Part shown: in pieces, positions 32,350 to 43,367 of the stretch
Layout of the letters: every line of letters begins with the position of its first letter
How positions within the stretch are numbered: position 1 is the stretch's first letter
Assembly (NCBI RefSeq): GCF_033115175.1
Contig: NC_084839.1
Span: 37,681,501-37,745,500 of the forward strand
Direction of reading: 5' to 3'
Source: Lepus europaeus
Lineage: Eukaryota > Chordata > Mammalia > Lagomorpha > Leporidae
Length of the DNA stretch: 64,000 bases
Notes under the pieces: model-generated
What the model saw: only the letters and a program-made list of their open reading frames with translations
What the model was told of the DNA's origin: nothing
Databases searched by the model: none
Translations under genes and position numbers: made by a program

Positions 32350-32748
32350 ATAAATAGGGGCCAGAATTGTGCCTTAGCAATTAAAGCCACAGCTTGCAAA
32401 GCTGACATCCCACATGGGTACCTGTTCATGTCCCTACTGCTCCACTTCCAATACAGCTCCCTGTTAATGACCTGGGAAAGCAGTGGAAGGTGGCCCATGT
32501 TCTTGGGCCCCTGCAACCATGTGGGGGATCTGGAAGAAGCTCCTGGCTCCTGGCTTCAAATTGGCTCAGCTCTGGCTGTTGTGGTCATTTGGGTAGTGAA
32601 CCATCAGATGGAAGATATCTCTCTCTCTCTCTCTCCACCTCCTCCCTCCCTCCATCCCTCCCTCTCTCGTTTCCTCCCTCCCTTTCTTTCTCTCTCTCTC
32701 TCTCTGCAACTCAAACTTTTGAATAAATGAATAAGGATCTTTTAAAAA
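32350..32748 (+). mobile_element. C-repeat SINE (older type)
   Basis: Plus strand: GGGGCCAGAATTGTGCCTTA, CAGCTTGCAAAGCTGACATC, AGTGGAAGGTGGCCCATGTT, an expanded CT/CCTT tract (32615-32703) and a tail with TTTGAATAAATGAATAAG. Confidence 0.93.
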
Positions 32749-33847
32749 TAAAAAATGAATAAAATGATAAATAATGAGGAATGGATATTTATTGCACTTC
32801 AGCAAAATACACTCTTTGGAAAGTAAGACTGATGTCAGTATGACAGTACAATAAATACAAGTTGTGCTCAAGGGAACTCATTTTATATAGTGATTAAGTG
32901 AAAAACAGAACTTCCTCTCCCCATTTACTTTAATAATTTATATCAATCTTTGGTGACTGAAGAGATGTTGTGGTTTTCAGCTGTGTTTAAGAAGTAATAT
33001 CCCATAGTTAATGAATGAATGGACAATCCCCACAGAACTGCCTCAGCTGGCTGACTCCCCGTCTGCTGATTGAATTAATTTACTGCTGTAGGCCTCCTTA
33101 CCCATCGTCACCCCTAATATTTTCTAAGTCAAATTTGCTTTCATTTAAAGCGTCTGCTTAAACAAATTTTGATATAATAATAATAGTGGTAAAAAAGATC
33201 CTCAATTCAGTGTCCAGAGTTGTTTTCATCTTTAAAACAGCACTCCAGAGCACTATGACTCTTATTTGCTCTGTTTATTTCTCGCTGGAAAGCCCAGGAC
33301 CAAGGCATTGTGAAGTTTGTTCTGATGCTTCTAAGCAAGATCTTTTGATGGGATTGATTTGGAAACCAGTCCAACTCACAAGGGAGGCCCTGACTGTATT
33401 TACTTGGAATTGTTTCTAATGTGAACTTAAAAATAATACTTTAAATTTTCCACAGTAAGAAAATAAATATAAATTTTCTGAATAGCTTTTTCTGTTTTCA
33501 GTTGAGATAAAAACAACTATATGGTTAGTAGTTTTCTGTATTGTCAACAAAATCATAATTACTCTATGAGTCCAGAACTTTAAAAGAAACTTTAAAATTC
33601 CATTTTGTTTGGAGAACATCCAAAATAATAGACAATGTCTCAACTTTGGAAAACAACCAGCAGAATGTAGTTAAAATTTGAGAAAATACTTTAGGAAGAT
33701 TTATTTTTCAAAAAGTCTCTTATTTGAAAATTGGTATACATAGTCTAATTAATGTGTAACACTGGCAGAAAAATGAAGGGGAAATTCAGCCAAGCTTCAA
33801 TGACCACTTCCCTGAAGAAAATTGCACCACATAATCAATCAACATGA
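32749..33847. other. No recognised gene or repeat
   Basis: Mostly AT-rich. The part at 33020-33160 is compositionally complex (GAACTGCCTCAGCTGGCTGA). ORFs at 33186-33419 (+) and 33416-33643 (-) show no domain. Confidence 0.4.
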
Positions 33848-33948
33848 AGCATTTATTATGCAATCTATTATATGTCCGTCACTATCCTATGTGTTGTGAG
33901 GAATACAGAAGGATGAGAAACAAAAAGCTTTGACTCATTGGAAAGCCA
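33848..33948 (-). mobile_element. Possible L2 fragment (antisense)
   Basis: GCATTTATTATGCAATCTAT, CGTCACTATCCTATGTGTTG and GAGGAATACAGAAGGATGAG follow the antisense L2 order ('atttattgagcac...ggcactgtgctagg...ggatacagaggtga'). Confidence 0.55.
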
Positions 33949-34091
33949 ACATCAAATGATTCAGTAGCTTACCTTTTCTGTGTCTACTGAGCTCAACTTG
34001 CTCTGAACCTTATACTTAATGAAGAGGCACTTCAGGGAAAAGACAAAATTTGAACTGACCCAAAAATGATTTGAGTCTAAAGAGACAGAAG

Positions 34092-34192
34092 GGGATACCA
34101 GTGGATGGAAGATATTTCTTTCTCTCTCTCTCTCTCTCTCTCTGTTCCCCCCTCATAACTCAGTCTTTCAAATTAATAAATAAAATCTTAAA
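34092..34192 (+). mobile_element. C-repeat SINE, 3' part only
   Basis: GATACCAGTGGATGGAAGAT, a CT tract (34119-34142) and a CAAATTAATAAATAAAATCT tail. Strongly 5'-truncated. Confidence 0.85.
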
Positions 34193-34920
34193 ATCTTTTT
34201 TTTAAATTGTCAAGATTGTCAGGAATAAGAAAAGTATGAGTAACAATTGCAATTAAAAAGAACTTAAGGAGTCCTTGAGTACTACATGTAATATGATATC
34301 CTGGATGAGAGACTAGGACAAAAAAAGGGACATTCAGTAAAATCTAAGGAAATGTGCCTACAAAAATAGGGAATCTAGCTACTAGCAATGTTTTAACATC
34401 AATTCATTAACTGTGACAAATGTGTCATACCAATGTAAGATATTTATGATAAGAAAAATTGGGTTTGTGGACATGTGAACTCTCTTTCTGAAATTAAATA
34501 TATTATGAACTAAGAAATTTAGTTAGCAATTTCTATAAAACATAATAAAAGGAAACAGCATAATGTAGGCAAAGGGAAGGACTAAAGGAAAGACAATTTT
34601 GACCAAGTCATGAAATTAAACATATTTTAAAAGTTCAATATTAATTTCATAACTAGGGAGTTCTATTCATGCTCAACAGAGTCAACAAATCTCATCTTAG
34701 GTGGACCTCTTGGGAAAACCATAAAAGTTAATAATTTCAAGCCAAACAGAGTAGATGTTTTGGAAATTTGTTGTAGAAAAATGAAACAGAATTTCTTGAG
34801 TTAAATGTTGTGAAGTAGTTGTTCTAAATTGAAATGTGATGCCTTATTTGGTCACATGAGTTATTATATATTTATTAAAATACTAGTGACATTATGATTT
34901 TTTTTCCTACAACGTTGATA
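34193..34920. other. No recognised feature
   Basis: AT-rich; nothing assignable. Confidence 0.45.
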
Positions 34921-34933
34921 AAATTGGATGGGG

Positions 34934-35289
34934 GACCAGTGACGTGGCTCACTTGGTTAATCCTCTGCCTGCAGCGCCTGCACCCCGGGTTCTAGTCCCG
35001 GTTGGGGTGTTGGGTACTAGTCCCGGTTGCTCCTCTTCCAGTCCAGCTCTCTGCTGTGGCCTGGAAAGGCAGTGGAGGATGGCCCAAGTGCTTGGGTTCC
35101 TGCAACCGCATGGGAGACCGGGAGGAAGCACCTGGCTCCTGGCTTCAGATTGCCGTGCAGTGCCAGCCATGGCGGCCATTAGGGAAGTGAACCAATGGAA
35201 GGAAGACCTTTCTCTCTGTCTCTCTTTCATTGTCTATAACTCTCTGTCTCTCTCTCTCTCACTGTCTAACTCTGCCTGTCAAAAAAAAA
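34934..35289 (+). mobile_element. C-repeat SINE (young type) with 13-bp target-site duplication
   Basis: Plus strand: GACCAGTGACGTGGCTCACT, GGGTTCTAGTCCCGGTTGGG, a CT-rich section that appears partly duplicated (35205-35275), CTCTGCCTGTC and a poly(A) tail. AAATTGGATGGGG flanks it at 34921-34933 and 35290-35302. Confidence 0.96.
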
Positions 35290-35302
35290 AAATTGGATGG
35301 GG

Positions 35303-36088
35303 AAGGCATTTTTCAAATCTAATACCTGAATATATAGTTAATGCTTCATTATCTTCTACCGTTCTGTTGGATTCAACAGAGGTTTTAATATTTGATTTAT
35401 TTATTATTCAGAATAGCTATGATTATAGTTTAAAATAGTTTGACGAAGCATAATCCAAGAATTAATCAAAATAGTTAAATAGTCCATCTACAAATCACTG
35501 TACTTTCTCTATTGCTATTTTATTTTCATTTCAACTTAGAGATTATAAGACATACTAATGATAACTAATTTTTCTCTTGAAATTTCCAGTCTCACTTTTG
35601 TAAGCTGAAGTCCTAAGATTTGGCTAAGAAAATGGAAATAACTGTAAGGCTTGGAGGAACATATTTTTAGCCTGTTGAAGTCTGCAACTAGGACTCAGTG
35701 CCTACAAATTAGGTGTCAGTGGCTCCATCTCCAAACCACCATAAATAGAGGGTTTCATTGAGTTTGAAATGAAAATTAAGCCATAAGCAAAGTTTTCTTT
35801 CCACACAGAATGGAACTATGACTACTGAGTAAGAAGGCTGAAAGTAGGAACCACAGTAAATAAGGCATTATTAAAGTAAAGCCCTGTGACCTAATTCATC
35901 AGTAATACTTTATTCCCTAATGTCTTTTGGGAACTCCTGACATTTTAAAATTCACAAAAACTTTTTGAGATTTCAATAATTATGTATTCTATCTTTTTAA
36001 GTTTATATACGAGAAGTAGAAAAGTCAGCTTTTCTGTCTAAAGGGCACATGGAGCTAAGATCAGATCTGTAGTTCCCTACTTTGAATC
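35303..36088. other. No recognised feature
   Basis: AT-rich; nothing assignable. Confidence 0.45.
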
Positions 36089-36103
36089 ACGTTCCACTAT
36101 TCT

Positions 36104-36418
36104 TTTTTTTTTTTTTTTTTTTTTTTTTGACAGGCCGAGTGGATAGTGAGAGAGAGAGAGAGAGAAAGGTCTTCCTTTGCCATTGGTTCACCCTCCAATG
36201 GCCGCTGCGGCCGGTGCACTGTGCTGATCCAAAGCCAGGAGCCAGGTGCTTCTCCTGGTCTCCCATGCAGGTGCAGGGCCCAAGGACTTGGGCCATCCTC
36301 CACTGCCTTCCCGGGCCATAGTAGAGAGCTGGCCTGGAAGAGGGGCAACCGGGACTAGAACTCCGTGTGCTGGCGCCACAAGGTGGAGGATTAGCCTGTT
36401 AAGCCACGGCGCCGGCCA
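36104..36418 (-). mobile_element. Young C-repeat SINE (CSINE2-type) with perfect 15-bp target-site duplication
   Basis: Minus strand, full length: a T run of about 26 nt, GACAGGCCGAGTGGATAGTG, GGTCTTCCTTTGCCATTGGT, CACCTCCACTGCC-type body and AAGCCACGGCGCCGGCC at the head. ACGTTCCACTATTCT is repeated exactly at 36089-36103 and 36419-36433. The long pure tail complement and exact duplication suggest a recent insertion. Confidence 0.98.
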
Positions 36419-36433
36419 ACGTTCCACTATTCT

Positions 36434-36739
36434 GTTAATTTGTTTTTGTAAGGTAGCTATCCCATGACAGACCCTTATTCACCATAGAGAGATTCATAAT
36501 GTGTGATAAAAACTTGAAAAACCCTTTAGTTAAAAAAAGAATTTGCTTGTCTAAACTTTGCAAGATTATTTGATATAATAAAATACTTTTTTGAAGAATT
36601 ATCTTACCACTTTAATTACATCATTGAGGTAAACTGTGCCCTTCACTGCTCAAAATTGTGAAAAGTAAGCCATCAAGTGAAGATCATTGCCATTCTGACA
36701 GATATTATGCCCAAACTTGTCCTCTATCAAATATCTCCC
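36434..36739. other. No recognised feature
   Basis: AT-rich; nothing assignable. Confidence 0.4.
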
Positions 36740-37002
36740 TTTTTTTTTTTTTTTTTTGGCTTTCAACAACTGCAAGACTTCATGTTTTAACAGGGAGAAT
36801 TCATTAGAAGGATTGAGTGTAATCCATGGATGAAGGAGGGATCCAACATTGTGTCCATGGGAAAGTAATCAATTAAGAATCCTTGAGGTACAACATATAT
36901 CTCCAGGCTCATGGTTTTGCTTACTTCCCTAAGTGAAGGTCCTTGTGACTGCAAGTTTGTCTGATGAGCAAATGCGCTTGGATGAAATTTCAGGAATGTC
37001 AC
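36740..37002 (-). pseudogene. Possible retrocopy of unknown origin (ORF followed by A tract)
   Basis: On the minus strand a 71-codon open frame (37002 to 36787) is followed, about 30 nt past its stop, by an 18-nt A tract (T run at 36740-36757). That layout can indicate a processed retrocopy. The predicted peptide (…IYVVPQGFLIDYFPMDTM…) is not one I recognise. No AATAAA lies before the A tract and no convincing target-site duplication was found, so a chance ORF beside a T tract is equally likely. Confidence 0.25.
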
Positions 37003-37265
37003 TTTTTATGCATAACAATCCATCCTTTTTTCCCACATGTTACAAAAACAAGGAGTAACATTCAGTATGCAATATATCAAAACTACAAGAGATTGAAGAG
37101 AAAGCCAAAGAAATACATATGATATTCATTTATTTAGACTCTTTTGTTAATTATCTTCATGAATCCTGTCAAGACCTTTTGTTGGAATTAACTATTGGAT
37201 TCTAAAGTAATACAGAGTTTCAAATAACAGAACAACACAGAAAACCAAGAACCAAGTTGAAATAT

Positions 37266-37300
37266 AGGTTGAGTATCCCTAATCCAAAATACTTGGTTAC
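37266..37300. mobile_element. Possible Tigger/pogo terminal fragment
   Basis: GGTTGAGTATCCCTAATCCA followed by AAATACTTGG matches the terminal inverted repeat of the Tigger-type element that is complete at 52528-52834. Only one end is visible. Confidence 0.5.
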
Positions 37301-37539
37301 AAATGTGAAAAAAACAAGTACAGTAAAATGGTAGTAATAAAATATATGTCTCAGCCCTATTTATGTTCATTTATAATTCTTTCAACTTTTCCATTTTTTA
37401 AAAATTTTTCAGAACAAAATTTTGAGGAAAATTATAATTCACATAAGAGCTTCAGAAAGATGATAAAATAGGCTAGGAAATCACATAATAAGTAATAAAT
37501 CTCATAGTAATGAGATTTAATGGAGTTTGGGATGATTTT

Positions 37540-37962
37540 TTAAATATTTATTTATTTAATTGAAAGAAATACAGAGAGAAGGGGAGGTAGAGGAGGAGGA
37601 GGGAGAAGAGAGAAAGAGAAAGAGAAAGAGAAAGAGAAAGAGAGGAAGAGGAAGGAAGGAAGGAAGGAAGGAAGGAAGGAAGGAAGGAAGGAAGGAAGGA
37701 AGAGAAAGAAAGCATAAAGAAAGAAAGAAAGGAGAGAGAGAGAGAAAGAAAGAGAGAGAGAGGCCAGGGCTGGGCCAGGCTGAAGCCAGGAGTTAGGAGC
37801 TTCTTCCAGTTTTCACAAGCAGGTGTAGGGGCCCAAGCACTTGGGCCATCTTCCTCTGCTTTCCCAGGCCATTTGCAGGGAGCAAGATCAGCAGTGGAGC
37901 AGCCAGGACTCAAACCAGTTTGTAGGAGAAGGCTTAACCCTTTATACCACAGAGCTGGCCCC
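37540..37962 (-). mobile_element. C-repeat SINE with expanded purine tract
   Basis: Minus strand: ATATTTATTTATTTAATTGA tail complement, then a GA/AGAA/GGAA tract expanded to about 160 bp (37600-37762), then GGGCTGGGCCAGGCTGAAGC, GGCCATCTTCCTCTGCTTTC and ATACCACAGAGCTGGCCCC. The ORFs of up to 121 codons are low-complexity artefacts. Confidence 0.9.
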
Positions 37963-38139
37963 TGGAATAATTGTTTTTAAAAGAGTAGAGTTTCCATTTT
38001 TCTTGAGTAATCTACTGAGGGCTACAAAATATACAGCTTCTAAGACTGGTTCTATTAGAATGGCATTCCAAGTCTTCTATATGCTAAGATCTTTCTACTC
38101 TTTGCAAAGCAAATTCCAAAGCAAATGAACTTCTAGCCA

Positions 38140-38412
38140 GTTCTGCTGACTTCCAGGTATCAGCTTAGATGCTGTGCTTTCAGGGCAGCCCTCTCCACCA
38201 GAAATGGAATTCTTGGCATCCTGCTCCTCTCGCAGCATTCACCATCTTTTGCTTCATTTACTTCTCTAATCCCATCTTTCCACCATAACCTAAGGAAAGC
38301 CAAATCAGTGGAGCTCAGGGTATGTCTTGTTCATCACTGTAATCCCAGTTCCTAGAACTGTACTTGTGCATACCAGACATTAAATAACAATATATTGGAT
38401 AAATGATTTCTG
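38140..38412 (+). mobile_element. L2 LINE 3' fragment
   Basis: Plus-strand L2 order: CCAGGTATCAGCTTAGATGC, TTTCAGGGCAGCCCTCTCCA, CTCGCAGCATTCACCATCTT, GTCTTGTTCATCACTGTAAT, CCCAGTTCCTAGAACTGTAC and ACATTAAATAACAATATATT. The end reaches the position of the L2 'ataaatatttgttgaatga' tail. Confidence 0.78.
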
Positions 38413-39381
38413 TTGTATTAAATATTTCTGAAAAATAGTGAGTCTTTCAGAAAAGTGTATACTATTTACAGTTATGTTTTCACTTTGTCCTCAAATGTTT
38501 CTAGATTGTTTGGGAAAAGGTCATTCAAACTAACAGATATAGGCTGATTACAGAAAATACTTTTGAGCCTTCCCTGTAAAATCTTTTCCCTAAAAAAGAA
38601 GTTAGGTGCTCACAACTCGATAACTCCAAACTTAAAACATCTACCAGTTGTGACTGTTTTTAACTCTCTCCTTCTCTTCAGAGTTCTCTATTATATCAGG
38701 GCACATCACAACTTCTGGTCAGAAATTCAACATGATGTTAATATAATACTTACTGCAAAAAAATTTCTCAAAGGGAATAAGCAAATAAAACCAGCAATGA
38801 CAATGTGGAAGCTTTCAATATCAGTGAAAAAAACAGCACATATGATGGAAAAAGAAACTGTATTACTTTGGCTATATTCACAGCATGGGGTTGAGAAAGA
38901 CAATGGCAGGATGTCTACCTTGGGAAACTTAAGAAAATAAATGTCTTGCAAGGAGGGGAGGCAGTTATTATAAAACCAAATAAATTCTTTGCTGCAATAA
39001 TCACACAGAAAGATTGATGTTGGAAGCAGGCATATGGCTCACAGGGGAGGAGTAATAAGATAAAGGCACATGCTGCTGAAGCAGGTGATGTACTAATTAG
39101 ATTGCAGTGATGTGGTTCATACCATGCCTAGATGGAAATTATCTTAAACTATAAAAAAGAAACAAAACAGAGGAGCAGGGGAAATGATTTAGAGCCATGA
39201 CCATAATGAAATCAGGATGATGGTGCTGGAATAAGGTTTTTGCAAGACTTTGGTTGGCAAATAAAAGCAATTTATCATGTAATATCAAAATCTTGTTAGA
39301 GAAAATCCCTTGAAGAACCAGAATTATTCTGATAAGATTGTCTTTCCATCATACAATCTTTTTTTTTTTGGTCATAGTTAT
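38413..39381. other. No recognised gene or repeat
   Basis: Contains a 125-codon plus-strand ORF (38563-38940) with no domain or codon signature I can identify. The segment around 39100-39250 is complex and non-repetitive in appearance. Confidence 0.4.
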
Positions 39382-39505
39382 AAATATATTGAGGACCCAT
39401 CATACTAAGTATTCATATGTTTAATCCTTTTTTTTGTTCTTCATAAGATTTATAAGTGATTTGCTCAAGAATACACACCTCCAGCAGATGTACCAGAGTC
39501 CAAAG
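39382..39505 (-). mobile_element. MIR SINE (diverged)
   Basis: ATATTGAGGACCCATCATAC, ATATGTTTAATCCTTTTTTT and TAAGTGATTTGCTCAAGAAT followed by ACACACCTCCAGCAGATG fit the antisense MIR order. Confidence 0.6.
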
Positions 39506-40295
39506 TAGGGGGTCTCATTACAGGGATAATATCCCTAATTCTGTGCAATATTTCATAGCATTGAGAAAGCCTATGCAACCTGGAGCATTCATTGTAAGGA
39601 AATAAAAACCAATGTAAGCATGTTCTTTATGACAGACTCTGACTTCTACACATTGCAGAGAGAATTTTGGGTTACAACCACGATAATTAAGAGAGGTACT
39701 TATGTTCGCCTGGTTGTATGAGGTAAGACCTTTCATTGCACTTTGAACTTTAAAAAAGATGGACTTACGGAGTGTATGTCTTAGTTTTCATACAATCACA
39801 TTGAACCACTGTAGTTTCCTACAACACTGAGAGAATAGAAATGTTTAGAATCTCAGTAAGTGGAAAAGTATCAAATTATTCCTGAATAACTCTTCAAATT
39901 TTAAATGTCAAGGCATTTAGAAAGCACACTGACATGCATAGTTTCTAGGAAATTGCCTTAGAATAATTTGGATGCCTGAAAGACATTTGCACCTGATGAA
40001 AAAAATTCAGTTGTAGCTTTTGTCTGTTTCAATATTACTAAAATACTAGTCAAGTGTTCTGAATTACACTGACTCTACCATGTATTCTGGTTAGTTAGTG
40101 GATTTGATTTTTTTACTTCTATTTAAGAATAAACATTGATTATATAATTTATAATTAATTAATTTATTTAGCAATAGCAAAACTTTTAAAGGTACTCTCT
40201 TGGTTAAAGAAAGAAAATGAGTTTGTTGCCAATATGCTTATATGAGAGCCATAGACAAAAAAACTTTAGATATAATTTGTCATTTTTAATTCACT
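39506..40295. other. No recognised feature
   Basis: AT-rich; the 72-codon minus-strand ORF at 39518-39736 has no recognisable feature. Confidence 0.4.
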
Positions 40296-40582
40296 TTTTA
40301 AACTATTTATTCATTTGAAAGTAGGAGTTACAGAGAAAGGGGGATTCAGAGACAGAGAGGGATCTTCCATCCATTGAGTCACTCTCCTGATGGCTGAAAT
40401 GGCCAGAGCTGGGCCAGACCAAAGCCTGGAGCCCCTGTGGCAGGGGCCAAACCACTTGGGCCATCTTCTGCTGCTTTTCCCAGGCCATTAGCAGGGAGCT
40501 GGATTGGAAGTGGAGCAGCTGGGACACCAACCAGCACCTGTATGGAACCCAGTTTTACTCACTATGCCACAACACCAACCCA
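40296..40582 (-). mobile_element. C-repeat SINE (older type)
   Basis: Minus strand: AACTATTTATTCATTTGAAA, GGGATCTTCCATCCATTGAG, GGGCCATCTTCTGCTGCTTT, GGAGCTGGATTGGAAGTGGA and ACTATGCCACAACACCAACC. Confidence 0.93.
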
Positions 40583-42424
40583 GAATTCATGAATTTCAAA
40601 TTTGATAGTAGTATGTCCACACCAAAAACTTGTGGCAGAGTGAAGACTGATTCATACTTCAAAGGCTGCTGACTGCTAACAGGGACAAACATTTGTAGTA
40701 ACTGTTGTTCCTATGTATCCAGAACCAATGTTATAGCAAGATTATCTCACTTTTCGTGCAGTATTCCATTTGAAACACTATAAATAGTTGAGTCCAGAAT
40801 GAGTTTAGAAGGAAAAGAACTCAAAGCCCGAAAGATGTACAGCAGAATTCAATCTTTAAGCCATCTGTCCTAGCAGCTGGAGAAAGCCTGGGGATAGAGA
40901 AAATAGACAGAGAACTCCTTAGGAGTATTCTCAAGCATAGCTGAGACGATCTCAGGTCCCTGCAAGCAAGGGTAATCACGAAGTCAAGTAGTTCTTGTTA
41001 CAAAGTGAACTTGGGACCCAGAAAGCAATGGGCATACTAAAAACCAGGTTTTCCAGAGAAAGTAAGTTTTCTACTCAGAAGTACATTAAGACTATAACAT
41101 ATGGTTGATATAGAAGTTATTTGGTAAATGAATTTTCAAGAACTGCTAAACTACACTATACCGGGATAGAGCTATAGTTAAGGAATAGAAACACCAGAGA
41201 AAGTTACTTGGGCCTTAAATGCGCAAACGCATGTATCTTTATTCTCCTAACGTGAGGATGTTCTTTCATAGTTTTATTATAAGTTCCAAATGAATTCACA
41301 GTATCCACACATATTATGCTGTCCACACTTTCATGTTCTCTTCTTTTTGATTAAATTAAGATAAACACTTCTATCCCCCGAGCTGATCTTCTCTCTTCTT
41401 TGGATGGGATATATGAATGACAATTAGCTGATTTACATTATTCACCCAATAAACTTTTCTTAAAGATATGTAACATGCCAGATACTGCACTAGATGCTGG
41501 GAAACCAAGTTTATTTGTCAGATCAGTTTCAAAACTAGCTGCTTCTAGCTTTTGTCCTATTTTTGTGACCTTATGTGTTCAAACATATCAGTAAAAACTG
41601 TCTTAAATTAAAAGATAGATTGAACAGATCTCCTGGTAGTAAATCCTTGTAAAAAGCTCCAAAACATGCAGGCATTTAGTAAGCTAACTGCTTTTTTTCA
41701 TGAGGCTGCTTCAGAAGAAGATAAGGTCAAATCAGTTGTCCCTGATATTAGAAAGCAGTTGCTTAAACCAACTGTGTCTTTGAGAGACTTTATGGTCCCA
41801 TTCATCTATGTATTTCCAGGCAGCTATTTACAGAATATCTTCTATATAAAGACTCTTTCAAGGGGATACAGCATATGTTCATAAATATCACAATAAAAAA
41901 TGAGGTGCAAGCATCTTAAGAGACCAAAATATGCAGCATTAACTTGAGAATATACAAACAAAGTCAATGTATATTTTTATATAAATAATTATCCCTCTTT
42001 TGTTTGTGATTATTTTACTTAGATTTTCCTCTGCACATTATGGTTCCCACTTAAATAATGCATAGCAATTTAACTTGACACCTCAGAGTCAATATAGAGA
42101 AAACAGAGTATATTCAGTAGACACAGAAGGAATATGATGAGGAATTTGCTTCAGTATTATCTAAAATGCAAGTACCTGCTAATGAGAGACAGCAAAAGGG
42201 ACAGTTTGGTACAATGAATAGATCAGCCCTAAAAACTTGAGGGTATAGGTAGTCTAACACACTTGAGTGCATCAGTCATTTATGAACTCTGTTAATATTC
42301 TTATCTGTAAATCAGGAGAAAATGATTTGTTTACAGGTATTTAGGTTCCTCCTCAGTTCTAATCTCAAAATCCATTAACCATGTGTGTAGTACCTCTAAA
42401 TGAGTGAAAACACTGAGTGAGCTT
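40583..42424. other. Mostly unassigned; possible L2 remnant
   Basis: About 1.8 kb without recognised genes. A short antisense L2/MIR-like stretch lies at 41441-41512 (CACCCAATAAACTTTTCTTA, CCAGATACTGCACTAGATGC). ORFs reach 72 codons without domains. Confidence 0.4.
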
Positions 42425-43367
42425 GCTGTTCTAGTCTAGGAGAAGATAGTTTTTACCCCTGCCTTTACCTGGCCAGCTCTCCTCCCAGCCCAGCCAAGTC
42501 ATGAAAGTCAACAGAGTGCCTTCCACTAGGAGGTTCACACCTCCCTTAGGATATACCCCATGTGAAGAGATAGATAGGTCTGGGCCTCTTAACTTACAAG
42601 GCCTAAAGCCCAACAGATTATTATCAAGCCCCTTCTATCAGGTTCTATTTGCCTCTCAATCAGAAAACTTAATTGTAGCTTAGACAGCACCTTTCTTAGC
42701 TCCTCTAATAATCACTCTGTCCTTTGTTCTAGACCCTGTCTAGCGTACTTGGGCCACATTCCTTCGTAATCATAACCTCTACTCTACCACCAATGGCTCT
42801 ACTCCCAACCTGTGTGTACTGATGGTCCTCTTCCCCACTTAATGCTGTATAATTGTTCAAACCTGGTTAATGCCACTGTTAGGATCATTGGTTACTATCC
42901 TCACTCTGTCTTTTATGACCTTGTCTAAATATGATCAGAGTCGGCAAACTTGGAAGGCTTCCATAGCCTTGGCAACTCATGAAGACAGCCTAGGGTGGTT
43001 ACTGGCGCCATAAACTAGAGTGTCAATTTGTTGGGTCAACAACAGGAGCCACTGTGCACTTGCTCCTCATGTGGGATCTCTGTCCTTAATGTGCTGTACA
43101 TTGTGATTTGATGCTATAACTAGTATTCAAACAGTATGTTTCACTTTGTATGTCTATGTGAGTGCAAACTGTTGAAACCTTTATACTAAATTGATCTTCT
43201 GTATATAAAGAGAATTGAAAATGAATCTTGATGCAAATGGAAGGGGAGAGGGAGCGGGAGAGGGGAGGGTTGCGGGTGGGAGGGAAGTTATGGGAGGGGG
43301 AAGCCACTGTAATCCATAAGCTGTACACTGGAAATTTATATTCATTAAATAAAAGTTAAAAAAAAAA
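42425..43367 (+). mobile_element. L1 3'UTR end (younger lagomorph type), 5'-truncated
   Basis: From 42914 the sequence matches the L1 3'UTR seen on the minus strand at 62325-62780: TTCCATAGCCTTGGCAACTC, GAGTGTCAATTTGTTGGGTC, TGTGCTGTACATTGTGA, a G-rich block (43239-43303), CTGTAATCCATAAGCTGTAC and TTCATTAAATAAAAGTT followed by A. The upstream part (42425-42913) is not shared with the other L1 copies here. It may be a different 3'UTR module of this subfamily or the flank; the boundary is therefore uncertain. The element ends exactly where the next L1 5'UTR begins to be readable. Confidence 0.85.
43239..43303 (+). repeat. G-rich polypurine tract of the L1 3'UTR
   Basis: Repeated runs of three to five G separated by A/T/C (GGAAGGGGAGAGGGAGCGGG, then further runs). 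This gives G-quadruplex potential on the L1 sense strand. Mammalian L1 3'UTRs are known to carry such a tract. Weaker counterparts are at 4814-4865 and 49473-49545, and a C-rich complement at 62390-62455. Confidence 0.8.

Noticed and set aside
37548..37913. 121-codon serine/leucine-rich ORF and its lysine/glutamate-rich counterpart
   Set aside because: Translation of a GA/GGAA microsatellite inside a SINE.
38563..38940. 125-codon plus-strand ORF
   Set aside because: No recognisable domain, no splice-site or polyadenylation context, composition typical of AT-rich non-coding DNA.
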